From Geodermatophilus siccatus (lineage in GTDB: Bacteria > Actinomycetota > Actinomycetes > Mycobacteriales > Geodermatophilaceae), in contig NZ_FNHE01000003.1 of assembly GCF_900103785.1 (NCBI RefSeq), forward strand, positions 310,001 through 374,000: DNA of 64,000 nt, read 5' to 3'. Below the pieces are notes generated by a model. It was given only the letters and a program-made list of their open reading frames with translations. It did no database searches and had not been told where the DNA came from. Below are positions 17,378-27,721 of this stretch, in pieces; the stretch's first letter is position 1, and each line of letters opens with the position of its first letter. The position numbers and the translations under genes are program-made.

Positions 17378-19432
17378 ATGACCGACCCAGCCCCGCTCCT
17401 GGAGAGCTACGTCGCCGGGCGGTGGTACGTGGCACCGGACGACGGGACGCCGATCGCGGACGCCGTCACCGGCGAGACGGTCGTCCGGATCAGCAGCACC
17501 GGCCTGGACGTGGCGGCCATGCTCGACCACGCCCGGACCGTCGGCGGCCCGGCGCTGCGCGAGCTGACCTTCCACCAGCGGGCCGGTCTGCTCAAGCAGC
17601 TGGGCCTGCACCTGATGGCCGACAAGGACGCGTTCTACGCGCTGTCCCGCCGCACCGGCGCCACCGACCGCGACAGCGCGGTCGACATCGACGGCGGCTT
17701 CGGGACGGTCCTGTCCTACGCGAGCAAGGGCCGCCGCGAGCTGCCCGACGACACCGTCGTCCTCGACGGTGCGGTCGAGCCGCTCGGCAGGGGCGGCACC
17801 TTCGTCGGCCAGCACCTCTACACGCCGCTGCGCGGGGTGGCCGTGCAGATCAACGCGTTCAACTTCCCGGTGTGGGGCTTCCTGGAGAAGCTGGCTCCGG
17901 CCTTCCTCGCCGGCGTGCCGACGATCGTGAAACCGGCCAGCCAGACCGCCTACCTCACCGGGGCGGTCGTCCGGGCGATCGTCGAGTCGGGCCTGCTGCC
18001 CGAGGGCTCGGTGCAGCTGCTGGCCGGCAGCGCGACCGGCCTGCTCGACGGGTTGGCCGGCCAGGACCTGGTGTTCTTCACCGGCTCGGCCGCGACCGCC
18101 CGCAAGCTGCGCAGCCACCCGGCGGTGGTCGCCCACTCGGTGCGCTTCAACGCCGAGGCCGACTCGCTCAACTGCTCCGTGCTCGGGCCCGACGCCACCC
18201 GGGACACCCCCGAGTTCGACCTGTTCGTCGAGCAGCTGGTCACCGAGATGACGGTCAAGGCCGGCCAGAAGTGCACGGCGATCCGCCGCGCGCTCGTGCC
18301 GCGCGACCTGGTGGACGACGTCGTCGAGGCGACCCGGGAGCGGCTGGCCGAGGTCGTCGTCGGTGCACCCGACGCCGAGGGGGTCCGGATGGGGGCCCTG
18401 GCCGGGCTCGACCAGCGCGAGGAGGTGCTGCGCTCGCTCAAGGCCCTGCGCGGCGTCGCCGAGCTGGTCGCCGGGGACCCGGACCGCTTCGAGGTGGTGG
18501 GGGCCGACCGCGACCGCGGCGCGTTCCTGCCGCCGATGCTGCTGCGCTGCGACGACCTGACCGCCGCCGAGCCGCACGACGTCGAGGCCTTCGGGCCGGT
18601 CAGCACGGTGCTGCCCTACGACGGCGTGGCGCAGGCCGTGGAGCTCGCCGCGCGCGGCCAGGGCAGCCTGGTCGGCTCGGTGGTGACCCACGACCGGGAG
18701 TTCGCGCGGGAGTTCGTGCTCGGCGCGGCGCACGCGCACGGCCGCATCCTGGTGCTCGACCGCGACGACGCGGGGGAGAACACCGGCCACGGCTCGCCGC
18801 TGCCGGTCCTGGTGCACGGTGGCCCGGGCCGGGCCGGCGGGGGCGAGGAGCTCGGCGGCATCCGCGGCGTGCTGCACCACATGCAGCGCACCGCGGTGCA
18901 GGCCTCGCCCGACATGCTCACCGCCATCGGGGGCCGCTGGGTCGCCGGGGCGGAGCGGAACGACGACGGCGTGCACCCGTTCCGCAAGTCGCTGGCCGAG
19001 CTGCGCATCGGTGACTCCGTCACGGCCGGCCCGCGCCGGGTGACGCTGGAGGACATCGAGCACTTCGCCGAGTTCACCGGCGACACCTTCTACGCCCACA
19101 TGGACGAGGAGGCCGCCCGGGCCAACCCGCTCTTCGGTGGCCGGGTCGCGCACGGCTACCTGGTCGTCTCGTGGGCGGCGGGGCTGTTCGTCGACCCGGA
19201 CCCGGGTCCGGTGCTGGCCAACTACGGCGTCGACGCCCTGCGCTTCCTGACTCCCGTGAAGCCGGGGGAGGAGCTGACGGTCACGCTCACCTGCAAGCAG
19301 ATCACCCCGCGCGGCGGCGCCGACCACGGCGAGGTCCGCTGGGACGCCGTCGTGGTGAACGGCGAGGGCGCACCCGTGGCGACCTACGACGTCCTCACGA
19401 TGGTCGCCAGGACCTGGCCCCCGGCCGCGTGA
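17378..19432 (+). CDS. paaZ: Bifunctional oxepin-CoA hydrolase / aldehyde dehydrogenase PaaZ
   Basis: 684 residues. Residues 1 to about 520 are an aldehyde dehydrogenase with FNAEADSLN (Glu260) and GQKCTA (Cys299). Residues about 545-684 are a MaoC-type hydratase with FTGDTFYAHMDEEAA and GRVAHGY. The hydratase opens oxepin-CoA and the dehydrogenase oxidises the resulting semialdehyde with NADP. Both catalytic halves look intact. ATG at 17378 follows GAGGAG. It lies 55 bases after paaR on the same strand and is followed by a strong bidirectional terminator. Confidence 0.96.
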   Translation: MTDPAPLLESYVAGRWYVAPDDGTPIADAVTGETVVRISSTGLDVAAMLDHARTVGGPALRELTFHQRAGLLKQLGLHLMADKDAFYALSRRTGATDRDSAVDIDGGFGTVLSYASKGRRELPDDTVVLDGAVEPLGRGGTFVGQHLYTPLRGVAVQINAFNFPVWGFLEKLAPAFLAGVPTIVKPASQTAYLTGAVVRAIVESGLLPEGSVQLLAGSATGLLDGLAGQDLVFFTGSAATARKLRSHPAVVAHSVRFNAEADSLNCSVLGPDATRDTPEFDLFVEQLVTEMTVKAGQKCTAIRRALVPRDLVDDVVEATRERLAEVVVGAPDAEGVRMGALAGLDQREEVLRSLKALRGVAELVAGDPDRFEVVGADRDRGAFLPPMLLRCDDLTAAEPHDVEAFGPVSTVLPYDGVAQAVELAARGQGSLVGSVVTHDREFAREFVLGAAHAHGRILVLDRDDAGENTGHGSPLPVLVHGGPGRAGGGEELGGIRGVLHHMQRTAVQASPDMLTAIGGRWVAGAERNDDGVHPFRKSLAELRIGDSVTAGPRRVTLEDIEHFAEFTGDTFYAHMDEEAARANPLFGGRVAHGYLVVSWAAGLFVDPDPGPVLANYGVDALRFLTPVKPGEELTVTLTCKQITPRGGADHGEVRWDAVVVNGEGAPVATYDVLTMVARTWPPAA

Positions 19433-19434
19433 GC

Positions 19435-19473
19435 GGCGGGGCTCGGGAGCGGGCCCCGCTCCCGCGCCCCGCC
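19435..19473. terminator. Bidirectional terminator between paaZ and azoR-like gene
   Basis: Nested inverted repeats: outer arms GGCGGGG / CCCCGCC and inner arms GGGAGCGGG / CCCGCTCCC fold into one long GC stem. It lies between convergent stop codons with only 43 bases between the genes. Confidence 0.7.
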
Positions 19474-19475
19474 GT

Positions 19476-20105
19476 TCAGAAGACCTTGGCGATGTCGCGG
19501 GCCGCCGCCATCGCCGCCTGGCGCGACTCCTCGGCGTCGCCGGTCAGGGTGGGGTGGAAGCGGATCCGGCTGATGTCGGTGATGCCGGTCCAGGCGAGCC
19601 AGTCGTCGAAGTACGTGGACTGGAAGTCACGACCGAACTCCGGACCCAGGGCCGGGCCCCACACCGCGCTGGTGTAGACGACGGCGGCGCGCTTCCCCGT
19701 GCCCGCGAGCAGGTGGCGGTAGCCGGTGACCGGGTCGACGTCGAAGACCATCCCGGGCTGGGAGACCACGTCGATGAACTGCTTGAGGACGTAGGGCACC
19801 CCGGCGTTCCACATCGGCACGCTGAACAGCAGCCGGTCGGCGGCGGCGAAGCGGCGGAAGGTCTCCACCGCGGCTCGCCAGGCGGCGGCCTGGGCGCCCT
19901 GGGGAGCGCCACCGCCGAAGACGGTCATCTTCGCGCCCGCCGCTGCGGGCCCGAACTCCGGCAGCGTCCCGTCCCACAGGTCCCAGGTGTCGACGACCGC
20001 GTCGGGGTGGGCGTCCCGGTAGGTCTCGACGAAGGCGCCGGCGATCTGCAGGGAGACCGACTCGGCACCGCGCGGCGAGGCGGAGACGTGCAGGAAGGTG
20101 GACAC
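19476..20105 (-). CDS. FMN-dependent NADH-azoreductase-like flavoprotein
   Basis: 209 residues of flavodoxin fold. HVSASPRGAESVSLQIAGAF binds the FMN phosphate, FSVPMWNAGVPYVLKQFIDVVSQPGMVF is the conserved AzoR segment, and YTSAVWGP follows. Such enzymes perform two-electron reduction of quinones or azo dyes with NAD(P)H, often as protection against quinones and electrophiles. The GTG at 20105 has GAGGAGG upstream. It is divergent from a TetR gene across 61 bases containing two palindromes, so substrate-induced expression is likely. Quinone products of aromatic degradation would fit the context. Confidence 0.85.
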   Translation of the reverse strand: MSTFLHVSASPRGAESVSLQIAGAFVETYRDAHPDAVVDTWDLWDGTLPEFGPAAAGAKMTVFGGGAPQGAQAAAWRAAVETFRRFAAADRLLFSVPMWNAGVPYVLKQFIDVVSQPGMVFDVDPVTGYRHLLAGTGKRAAVVYTSAVWGPALGPEFGRDFQSTYFDDWLAWTGITDISRIRFHPTLTGDAEESRQAAMAAARDIAKVF

Positions 20106-20150
20106 GGAGGACCTCCTCGGAGGGGCGGCGCAGCGACCCCGCGCCGATGT

Positions 20151-20197
20151 GGACTAGAGTCCGGTTATGTCCTGCGAAGGTACCGGACCGCAGTCCG
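20151..20197. promoter_or_regulatory. Two palindromes in the azoR/tetR divergent region
   Basis: GGACT-AG-AGTCC at 20151-20162 covers the TAGAGT -10 of the leaderless tetR gene. CGGAC-CGCA-GTCCG at 20184-20197 lies inside the first codons. The shared GGAC...GTCC arms suggest a pair of operators for the TetR protein. Confidence 0.55.
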
Positions 20198-20847
20198 CTT
20201 CGTCAACGCCGGCGGTCGCCTCCGGTCGCGTGGAGCTGCCCGTCCTCGGATCACCGGTCGTGCGCGAGCGCGCCGACGCCGCCCGCAACCGGCTCCGGGT
20301 GCTGGCCGCCGCGGAGCGGCTGTTCGGCGAGCGGGGCGTCAGCGGCGTGACCATGGACGACGTCGCCGCCGCCGCGGGAGTGGGGAAGGGCACGCTGTAC
20401 CGGCGGTTCACCGACAAGGGCGGCCTGGCGGTCGCGCTGCTCGACGAGCGCGAGCGCGAGCTGCAGCAGCTGATGCTGGCCGGCCCTCCGCCGCTCGGCC
20501 CCGGTGCCGACCCGGTGCCCCGGCTGGTCGCGTTCGTCCAGGCCTACCTCCAGTTCCTCGAGCGGCACCTGGACCTGGTGCTGCTGTCGGAGACGGCTGC
20601 CCCGGGGGCTCGGCTGCGCACCGGCGCGCACGCCTTCTGGCGCCAGCACTGCCGCTACCTGCTGGACCGGGCCGGGGCCCCGGACGCCGACCTGCGCGCC
20701 GACGTCCTGCTGGCCGCCCTCTCCGCCGAGCAGGTCCGCCACTGGCGGGAGGACGAGGAGCGGGACGCCGAGGGCCTGGCCGGGTCCCTGGCCGCAGTGG
20801 TCAGCGCGCTGGCGCGGTCCCGACCCACCGGACGGGCAGGCGCTTGA
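20167..20847 (+). CDS. TetR-family transcriptional regulator
   Basis: 226 residues. After a 30-residue flexible start comes the TetR HTH (RNRLRVLAAAERLFGERGVSGVTMDDVAAAAGVGKGTLYRRFTDKGGLAVALL) and a helical ligand domain with RHLDLVLLSETAAPGARL. The ATG at 20167 is 6 bases after TAGAGT (20155-20160), so the mRNA is probably leaderless. It is divergent from the azoreductase gene, its likely target. The last 47 bases overlap the convergent P450 gene. Confidence 0.88.
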   Translation: MSCEGTGPQSASSTPAVASGRVELPVLGSPVVRERADAARNRLRVLAAAERLFGERGVSGVTMDDVAAAAGVGKGTLYRRFTDKGGLAVALLDERERELQQLMLAGPPPLGPGADPVPRLVAFVQAYLQFLERHLDLVLLSETAAPGARLRTGAHAFWRQHCRYLLDRAGAPDADLRADVLLAALSAEQVRHWREDEERDAEGLAGSLAAVVSALARSRPTGRAGA

Positions 20848-22123
20848 CCCCGCGCTGGAAGTTCGACCGCAGGAGCACCGGCGGCCCGTCCAGCTCCAGC
20901 GCACCGGTGCGACGCAGCAGCTCGGCGAACAGCGCACGCATCTGGACCCGCGCCAGCTGTGCACCGAGGCAGAAGTGCGGCCCGTGCCCGAAGGCCAGGT
21001 GCGGGTTGGGGGAGCGGCGGACGTCGAAGCGGTCCGGATCGGCGAACACCGCCTCGTCCCGGTTGGCGGACGTGAACGAGACGACGACCTTGTCCCCGGC
21101 GCGGATGCGGACGCCGGCGAGCTCGACGTCGGTCGTGGCGGTGCGGCGGAAGACCATCACCGGCGTCCACCAGCGCAGCATCTCCTCGACCGCGCCGGGC
21201 AGCAGGGCCGGGTCGGCACGCACCGCGGCCATCTGGTCGGGGTGCTGCAGGAGCGCGATCAGCCCACCGGGCAGGCCGTTGCGCAGGGTCTCGTTCCCGG
21301 CCACGGCGAAGAGCCAGAACATGTTCTCGAACTCCTCGTCGCTCACCTGGCCGCCGTCCTCGTCCACCTGGGCCAGCAGGATCGACATCACGTCGCTGCC
21401 GGGGGAGCGGCGCTTCTCCTCGGCCAGCAGCCGGGCGTAGGCGTAGAGGTCGGGCATGCCGGCGCGGGTGCGCGGGTCCGGCATCCGGCCGTCCGGGCCG
21501 GGGGCCGGGCGCAGCGCGACGGCCGCGCGGGCCATCGCCGTCCCGCCGGTTCCGTCGAACGCCGCGGACGTGGCGTAGTCGGGGTCCTGCCAGCCGATCA
21601 CCCGGTTCGACCAGTCGAACATCAACCAGCGGTCCTCGGCCGGCACGCCCAGGACGTCGGCGAGGGTGAGCAGCGGCAGGTCCGCGGCCAGGTCCTTGGC
21701 GACGTCGCACCGGCCCTCGTCGGCGCCGCCCACCACCTGGTCCACCAGCCGGGCCGCCGTCGTCTCGATCGCCCCCGTCAGCGTGGCCACGGCCCGCGGG
21801 GTGAACGACCGGGTGAGCAGCCGCCGGAGCCGGGAGTGGTCCGGCGGGTCCGTGTTGAGCATCATCCGGCGGACCCAGGCGAGGTCGGCGGCGTCGCGGA
21901 CCTGCGTCGCGCCCAGCCACGAGGAGAACGTCGCCGGGTCCCGGAGCACCCGTTCCACGTCGGCGTGCCGCAGCACCAGCCAGAACCCGGGGCCGGCCGG
22001 CTGGCCGTGCAGGGCGGGCTCCTCCACCCAGGCGACCGGCGTCTCCGCCCGCAGCCGGTCCAGCAGCTGGAACGGCGGGCCGTCCTCGTACATGGCCGGG
22101 TCGACGACGGCCGCGGTGTCCAC
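20801..22123 (-). CDS. Cytochrome P450
   Basis: 440 residues. Hallmarks: I-helix AGNET (about residue 274), the ExxR of EEMLRWW, and heme loop FGHGPHFCLGAQLAR with the thiolate Cys at about 385. The general look is like bacterial CYP125/CYP142-type or terpene/steroid P450s (MLNTDPPDHSRLRRL). The substrate is unknown and no ferredoxin is adjacent. GTG start at 22123. It precedes the azoreductase/TetR region; its 3' end overlaps the tetR gene by 47 bases on the other strand, an unusual convergent overlap. It follows paaH on the same strand by 14 bases, so it may be transcribed with the phenylacetate genes. Confidence 0.92.
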   Translation of the reverse strand: MDTAAVVDPAMYEDGPPFQLLDRLRAETPVAWVEEPALHGQPAGPGFWLVLRHADVERVLRDPATFSSWLGATQVRDAADLAWVRRMMLNTDPPDHSRLRRLLTRSFTPRAVATLTGAIETTAARLVDQVVGGADEGRCDVAKDLAADLPLLTLADVLGVPAEDRWLMFDWSNRVIGWQDPDYATSAAFDGTGGTAMARAAVALRPAPGPDGRMPDPRTRAGMPDLYAYARLLAEEKRRSPGSDVMSILLAQVDEDGGQVSDEEFENMFWLFAVAGNETLRNGLPGGLIALLQHPDQMAAVRADPALLPGAVEEMLRWWTPVMVFRRTATTDVELAGVRIRAGDKVVVSFTSANRDEAVFADPDRFDVRRSPNPHLAFGHGPHFCLGAQLARVQMRALFAELLRRTGALELDGPPVLLRSNFQRGVKRLPVRWVGTAPAR

Positions 22124-22137
22124 CGGCTCGGGTCCTC

Positions 22138-22998
22138 TCAGCTCTCGTAGGTGTGGAACCCGCGCCCGGTCTTGCGGCCCAGCTCGCCCGCCGCCACCTT
22201 GTCGCGGAGCAGCTGCGGTGGGGCGAACCGCTCGCCGAGGGTGCGGTGCAGGTGCTCGGCGATCGCCAGCCGCACGTCCAGGCCCACCAGGTCGGTGGAC
22301 CGCAGCGGGCCCATCGGGTGGCGGTAGCCCAGTTCCATCGCGGTGTCGATGGCCTCGGCGTCGGCGACGCCCTCCTCGAGCACCCGGATGGCCTCCAGGC
22401 CCAGCAGCACGCCCAGTCGCGAGGAGGCGAAGCCGGGGGAGTCCCGCACGACGATGCCGGTCTTGCCGAGGGCGCGCACCCAGCCGCGGGCGGCGTCGAC
22501 CAGGACCGGATCGGTCTCCGGCGCGACGACGAGCTCGACGAGCCTCGACGCCGGCACCGGGTTGAAGAAGTGCATCCCGAGGAAGCGCGAGGGGCGCTCC
22601 AGCGCCGCGGCGAGCTCCGTCACCGACAGCGAGCTGGTGTTCGTGGCCAGCACGGCGGCGGGACCGGCGGCGGCCGCCGCCGCGCCCAGCACCTCGGCCT
22701 TCAGGTCGGCCCGCTCGGGGACGGCCTCGATCACCAGGTCGGTGTCCCGACCGAGGCCGGCGGGGGTCTCGAGCAGGGTCAGCCGGCTGAGCACGGTCTC
22801 GACGTCCCCGTCCAGCGTGCCCCGGCGGGCGGACTCCTCCAGCCCGTCGGCCACGCGCCCGCGGGCGGCCTCCGCGGCCTGCCCACCGGCCTCCACGACC
22901 GCGACGTGCGCGCCGGCGGCGAGGAAGACCTGCGCGATGCCGGCGCCCATGCGGCCGCCGCCGATGACGGCCACCCGGGTCGGGACGGCGGTGCTCAT
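22138..22998 (-). CDS. paaH: 3-hydroxyacyl-CoA dehydrogenase, probably PaaH
   Basis: 286 residues. The NAD loop is VAVIGGGRMGAGIAQVFL, the catalytic His is in LGMHFFNPVP, and the partner motifs are VIEAVPERADLK, ATNTSSLSVTELA and YRHPMGPLRSTDLVGLD; the end is GELGRKTGRGFHTY. This is the short 3-hydroxybutyryl-CoA dehydrogenase type. Beside the paa genes it most likely oxidises 3-hydroxyadipyl-CoA. ATG at 22998 overlaps the stop of a thiolase remnant (ATGA), so it was probably coupled to an intact thiolase originally. Confidence 0.9.
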   Translation of the reverse strand: MSTAVPTRVAVIGGGRMGAGIAQVFLAAGAHVAVVEAGGQAAEAARGRVADGLEESARRGTLDGDVETVLSRLTLLETPAGLGRDTDLVIEAVPERADLKAEVLGAAAAAAGPAAVLATNTSSLSVTELAAALERPSRFLGMHFFNPVPASRLVELVVAPETDPVLVDAARGWVRALGKTGIVVRDSPGFASSRLGVLLGLEAIRVLEEGVADAEAIDTAMELGYRHPMGPLRSTDLVGLDVRLAIAEHLHRTLGERFAPPQLLRDKVAAGELGRKTGRGFHTYES

Positions 22999-23183
22999 GC
23001 CTCCTCCACGAGCATCGCGACGCCCGGGCCGTCGCCGTTCACGATCTCCAGCCGCCGCAGCACGCCGATCGACCGGGCGGCGCAGGCCTCGGCGAACTCC
23101 ACGGCGGCCGGGTCGCCCCCGTGCCGGCCCCGTGGGGTACGGACCCCGTCGACCAGGGAGACCTCGGTGGACCCGCGGGGCAT
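22995..23183 (-). pseudogene. Internally deleted thiolase remnant (paaJ/pcaF-like)
   Basis: 62 codons, still open from ATG 23183 to a TGA overlapping the paaH start. The first 25 residues (VSLVDGVRTPRGRHGG) match the N-terminus of acetyl-CoA/3-oxoadipyl-CoA thiolases. The next part (AVEFAEACAARSIGVLRRL) resembles the segment about 300 residues later that is normally near VEVNEAFAAQALAVLR. The end GDGPGVAMLVEEA resembles the thiolase C-terminus (GGGQGIALVVE). The catalytic Cys and His/Cys regions are absent, so the product cannot be a thiolase. In-frame internal deletion is inferred from these three matches. Confidence 0.65.
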
Positions 23184-23227
23184 CGGCGCTCCTCGGACGT
23201 GTCGGTGCGGGTCGGCAACACGATTTC

Positions 23228-23247
23228 CCGACCAAGCGTTCAGTATT
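23228..23247. promoter_or_regulatory. Possible degenerate PaaR-type site before the thiolase remnant
   Basis: CCGACC, AAGC, GTTC, AGTATT. It aligns with the right half of the paaK site (GACC-N4-GGTC-GGTATT) with two changes, 45 bases upstream of the remnant ATG in a locally A+T-richer patch. Weak evidence on its own. Confidence 0.4.
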
Positions 23248-23341
23248 TGTGTGGCCAGTCTGACGGATGCGCGACGGCCGGTGCAAGCCCCGCCCCAGGA
23301 GTGCGGGCGCGCGACGCCGCCACGTGGGTCCCGACCGCAGG

Positions 23342-25284
<1,943 letters not shown>

Positions 25285-25287
25285 GGA

Positions 25288-25319
25288 AGGACCGCTCTCG
25301 CCCCACGCCTCGCAGGCTC
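25288..25319 (-). repeat. Dispersed intergenic repeat, copy C (inverted, diverged)
   Basis: Starts 3 bases after the hpd stop. It matches the reverse complement of the 32-base unit at 1719-1750 at 26 of 32 positions, with the 14-base end CCTCGCAGGCTC conserved. It again lies between convergent gene ends (hpd and iclR). Confidence 0.65.
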
Positions 25320-25370
25320 GGCGCGGGGGCCCTGAGGGCGGCCGCTCCGGCAGGGCACCAGGCCGGCGGA

Positions 25371-26063
25371 TCAGCGCAGCGCGGCGCCGACCTGCTGCGC
25401 GGAGCGGACGACGGCGCGGCCGATCCGCTCGGTGTCCGCGCCCTCGTCGACGAAGACGACCGCCAGCGCGGCGCGGGCACCCCCGTCGGGCCCGAGCACG
25501 GGGGCGGCGATCGACCGGACCCCGGGGATGACCTCGCCGTGCGAGCTGGCCCACCCGACCCGGCGGGCCTCGCGGAGTGCCTCGCGGTCATCGGGTGAGG
25601 CGGCCTCGGGCATGAGCAGGGCGAGGCCGGGTGCGCCCCGGCCCACCGGGTGCCGGATGCCCGGCCGGTACACCACGTGCGCCGGTGAGTCGTGCGGTTC
25701 GACGCTCGAGACGGTGACCGCCTCGTCACCGGCCCGGACGACCAGGAACGCCGTCATGCGCAGCTCCGCGACCAGGGCGTCGAGCCGGGGCAGGGCGGCG
25801 GACTGCAGGTCGGTCCGCACGCCCCGGGCGAGGCCGAGCATCCCCAGACCGAGCCGGTAGTGACCGGCCGGGTCCCGCTCGACGAGCTGGTGGTCCTCCA
25901 GCGTGCGCAGCAGGCGGTAGGTGATCGACCGGTGCAGCCCCAGCGCCGAGCCGATCTCGGCGATCGGCTGCGGGGTGCCGACGGCGGCCAGGTGCTCGAG
26001 GATGCGCAGGCCCCGGTCCAGCGTCTGCGACTGGGGCGCGCCCCCGCCGTTGCCTTCGCCCAT
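25371..26063 (-). CDS. IclR-family regulator
   Basis: 230 residues. N-terminal HTH (QTLDRGLRILEHLAAVGTPQPIAEIGSALGLHRSITYRLLRTLEDHQLVERD) and the IclR effector domain (GHYRLGLGMLGLARG, YRPGIRHPVGRGAPGLALL, EVIPGVRSIAAPVLG). It is the last gene of the homogentisate run on the minus strand but also has its own -10 (TAGGGT, 26099-26094) with GAGAGGA as ribosome site. IclR regulators of aromatic pathways bind GTTCG-N5-CGAAC-like sites; such a site is at 33674-33688 before the first gene of the run, which makes it the likely regulator. Confidence 0.9.
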   Translation of the reverse strand: MGEGNGGGAPQSQTLDRGLRILEHLAAVGTPQPIAEIGSALGLHRSITYRLLRTLEDHQLVERDPAGHYRLGLGMLGLARGVRTDLQSAALPRLDALVAELRMTAFLVVRAGDEAVTVSSVEPHDSPAHVVYRPGIRHPVGRGAPGLALLMPEAASPDDREALREARRVGWASSHGEVIPGVRSIAAPVLGPDGGARAALAVVFVDEGADTERIGRAVVRSAQQVGAALR

Positions 26064-26196
26064 CGCCGTCCTCTCGGTGCACCGTGCCCTCCCACCCTAC
26101 GGTCGCCCTCGGCGGGCGCCGGGCCGGCCGGGGGACGGGAGGGGCGGCGGCACCGCCCGGCGCCCGTGCCGGGCGGTGCCGCGTCGCCGGTGGTGC

Positions 26197-27645
26197 TCAG
26201 CCGTTGACCACCTGCGGCACGGCCACCGCCTTCAGGCCCTCGACGCCGAACTCCAGGCCGTACCCGGACTTCTTGACCCCGCCGAAGGGGATCATCGGGT
26301 GCACGCCGCCGTGGGAGTTGATCCACACGGTGCCGGCCTCGAGCCGGGCGGCGACGGCGCGCGCCGCCTCCCGGTCGCTGCTCCAGACCGAGGCGCCGAG
26401 ACCCACGTCGAGCCGGTTGGCCATCGCCACCGCCTGGTCGACGTCCTCGTAGCGCACGATGGGCAGCGCCGGGCCGAACTGCTCCTCGGCCACGAGCGGG
26501 TTGTCGTCGTCCACGTCGGCCACGAGCGTGGCCGGGTAGAAGTACCCGGGGGCGTCGGGGTCGGGGTCGCCCCCGACCAGGACCTTCGCGCCGGAGTCGC
26601 GCGCGGCGTCGACCAGGCGGGCGACGATCTCGTACTGCGCGCGGTTCTGCAGCGGGCCGAGCAGGTTCTGCTCGTCGAGCCCGCGGCCCATGGGCACGGC
26701 GCGCGCGACGTCGGCCAGCGCCGCGCAGACCTCGTCGTACACGTCGCTGTGGACGTACAGGCGCTTGAGCGCCGCGCAGGTCTGGCCGGTGTTGATGAAC
26801 GCGCCCCAGAACAGGCCCTCGGCGATGGCGCGCGGGTCGACGTCGGGCAGCACGACGCCGGCGTCGTTGCCGCCGAGCTCGAGGGTCAGCCGCTTCACGG
26901 TGTCGGCGGAGCTGCGGATGATCGCCTGGCCGGTGGCGGTGGAGCCGGTGAACATGAGCTTGTCGACGCCGGGGTGGCCCGACAGCCGGGCGCCGACGTC
27001 GCCCTCGCCGGCCACGGCGGTCAGCACGTCGGCGGGCAGCACGCCGTTGAGGACCTGCACCAGTGCCAGCACGCTGAGCGGGGTGTGCTCCGAGGGCTTG
27101 ACCACCACGGTGTTGCCCATCCGCAGCGCCGGGGCGACCTGCCAGATGGTGATCATCATCGGCCAGTTCCACGGGCCGATCGCGCCGACGACACCGACGG
27201 GCCGGTAGCGCAGTTCCGCGTGGGTCCCGCCGTCGTCGAGCACGGTGCCGCCCGGGAGCTCGGTGGCGGCGGTGGCGCGCAGCCAGGCCGCGCAGGCGCC
27301 GACCTCGAAGCGGGCGTTGGGGCCGTTGAGCGGCTTGCCCTGCTCGCGGGAGAGCAGCTCGGCGAGGGGCTCGGCCGCTGCCTCGACGGCGTCGGCGGCA
27401 CGCAGCAGGAGGTCGATGCGCTCGGAGTCGGCGCGGGCGGCCCAGCCCGGCTGGGCGGCGCGGGCCCGGGCGACAGCGCGGTCGAGGTCCTCGGGGGACC
27501 CGAGGACGACGCGGCCCACGACCTCACCCGTCGCCGGGTCGAGGACCTCGCGGCCGTCGGCGGCGGTGACGCCCGCCAGCAGGCTCTCGTACGTCGGCGT
27601 CTCCGGCGTGGTGGTCACGGGCTCGGTCACGGCGGGGGTGGTCAT
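26197..27645 (-). CDS. Aldehyde dehydrogenase
   Basis: 482 residues. Catalytic Glu in LELGGNDAGVV, Cys in GAFINTGQTCAALKR, NAD segment VKPSEHTPLS and GSTATGQ; PFGGVKKSGYGLEFG at the end. Standard NAD(P) aldehyde dehydrogenase. Its position between fumarylacetoacetase and iclR, in a region with two amine oxidases, suggests (hydroxy)phenylacetaldehyde or a related aldehyde as substrate. ATG at 27645 with AAGGA upstream. It is 76 bases after fah and lies in the same transcript direction. Confidence 0.93.
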   Translation of the reverse strand: MTTPAVTEPVTTTPETPTYESLLAGVTAADGREVLDPATGEVVGRVVLGSPEDLDRAVARARAAQPGWAARADSERIDLLLRAADAVEAAAEPLAELLSREQGKPLNGPNARFEVGACAAWLRATAATELPGGTVLDDGGTHAELRYRPVGVVGAIGPWNWPMMITIWQVAPALRMGNTVVVKPSEHTPLSVLALVQVLNGVLPADVLTAVAGEGDVGARLSGHPGVDKLMFTGSTATGQAIIRSSADTVKRLTLELGGNDAGVVLPDVDPRAIAEGLFWGAFINTGQTCAALKRLYVHSDVYDEVCAALADVARAVPMGRGLDEQNLLGPLQNRAQYEIVARLVDAARDSGAKVLVGGDPDPDAPGYFYPATLVADVDDDNPLVAEEQFGPALPIVRYEDVDQAVAMANRLDVGLGASVWSSDREAARAVAARLEAGTVWINSHGGVHPMIPFGGVKKSGYGLEFGVEGLKAVAVPQVVNG

Positions 27646-27721
27646 CGGAGTCCTTCGTGGGTCGCTGCGGAGGTGGTCGATGGGGCGGTGCCGTTCGGGA
27701 CGGCGGGCGTGGCGGGCGCGC

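Noticed and set aside
17225-19327. 700-codon frame opposite paaZ
   Set aside because: No family motifs; composition mirrors the paaZ coding strand, which carries intact catalytic motifs.
22995-23183. Thiolase remnant as an intact small protein of its own family
   Set aside because: The three segments match distant parts of the thiolase fold in order; I prefer the deletion reading, but with moderate confidence.
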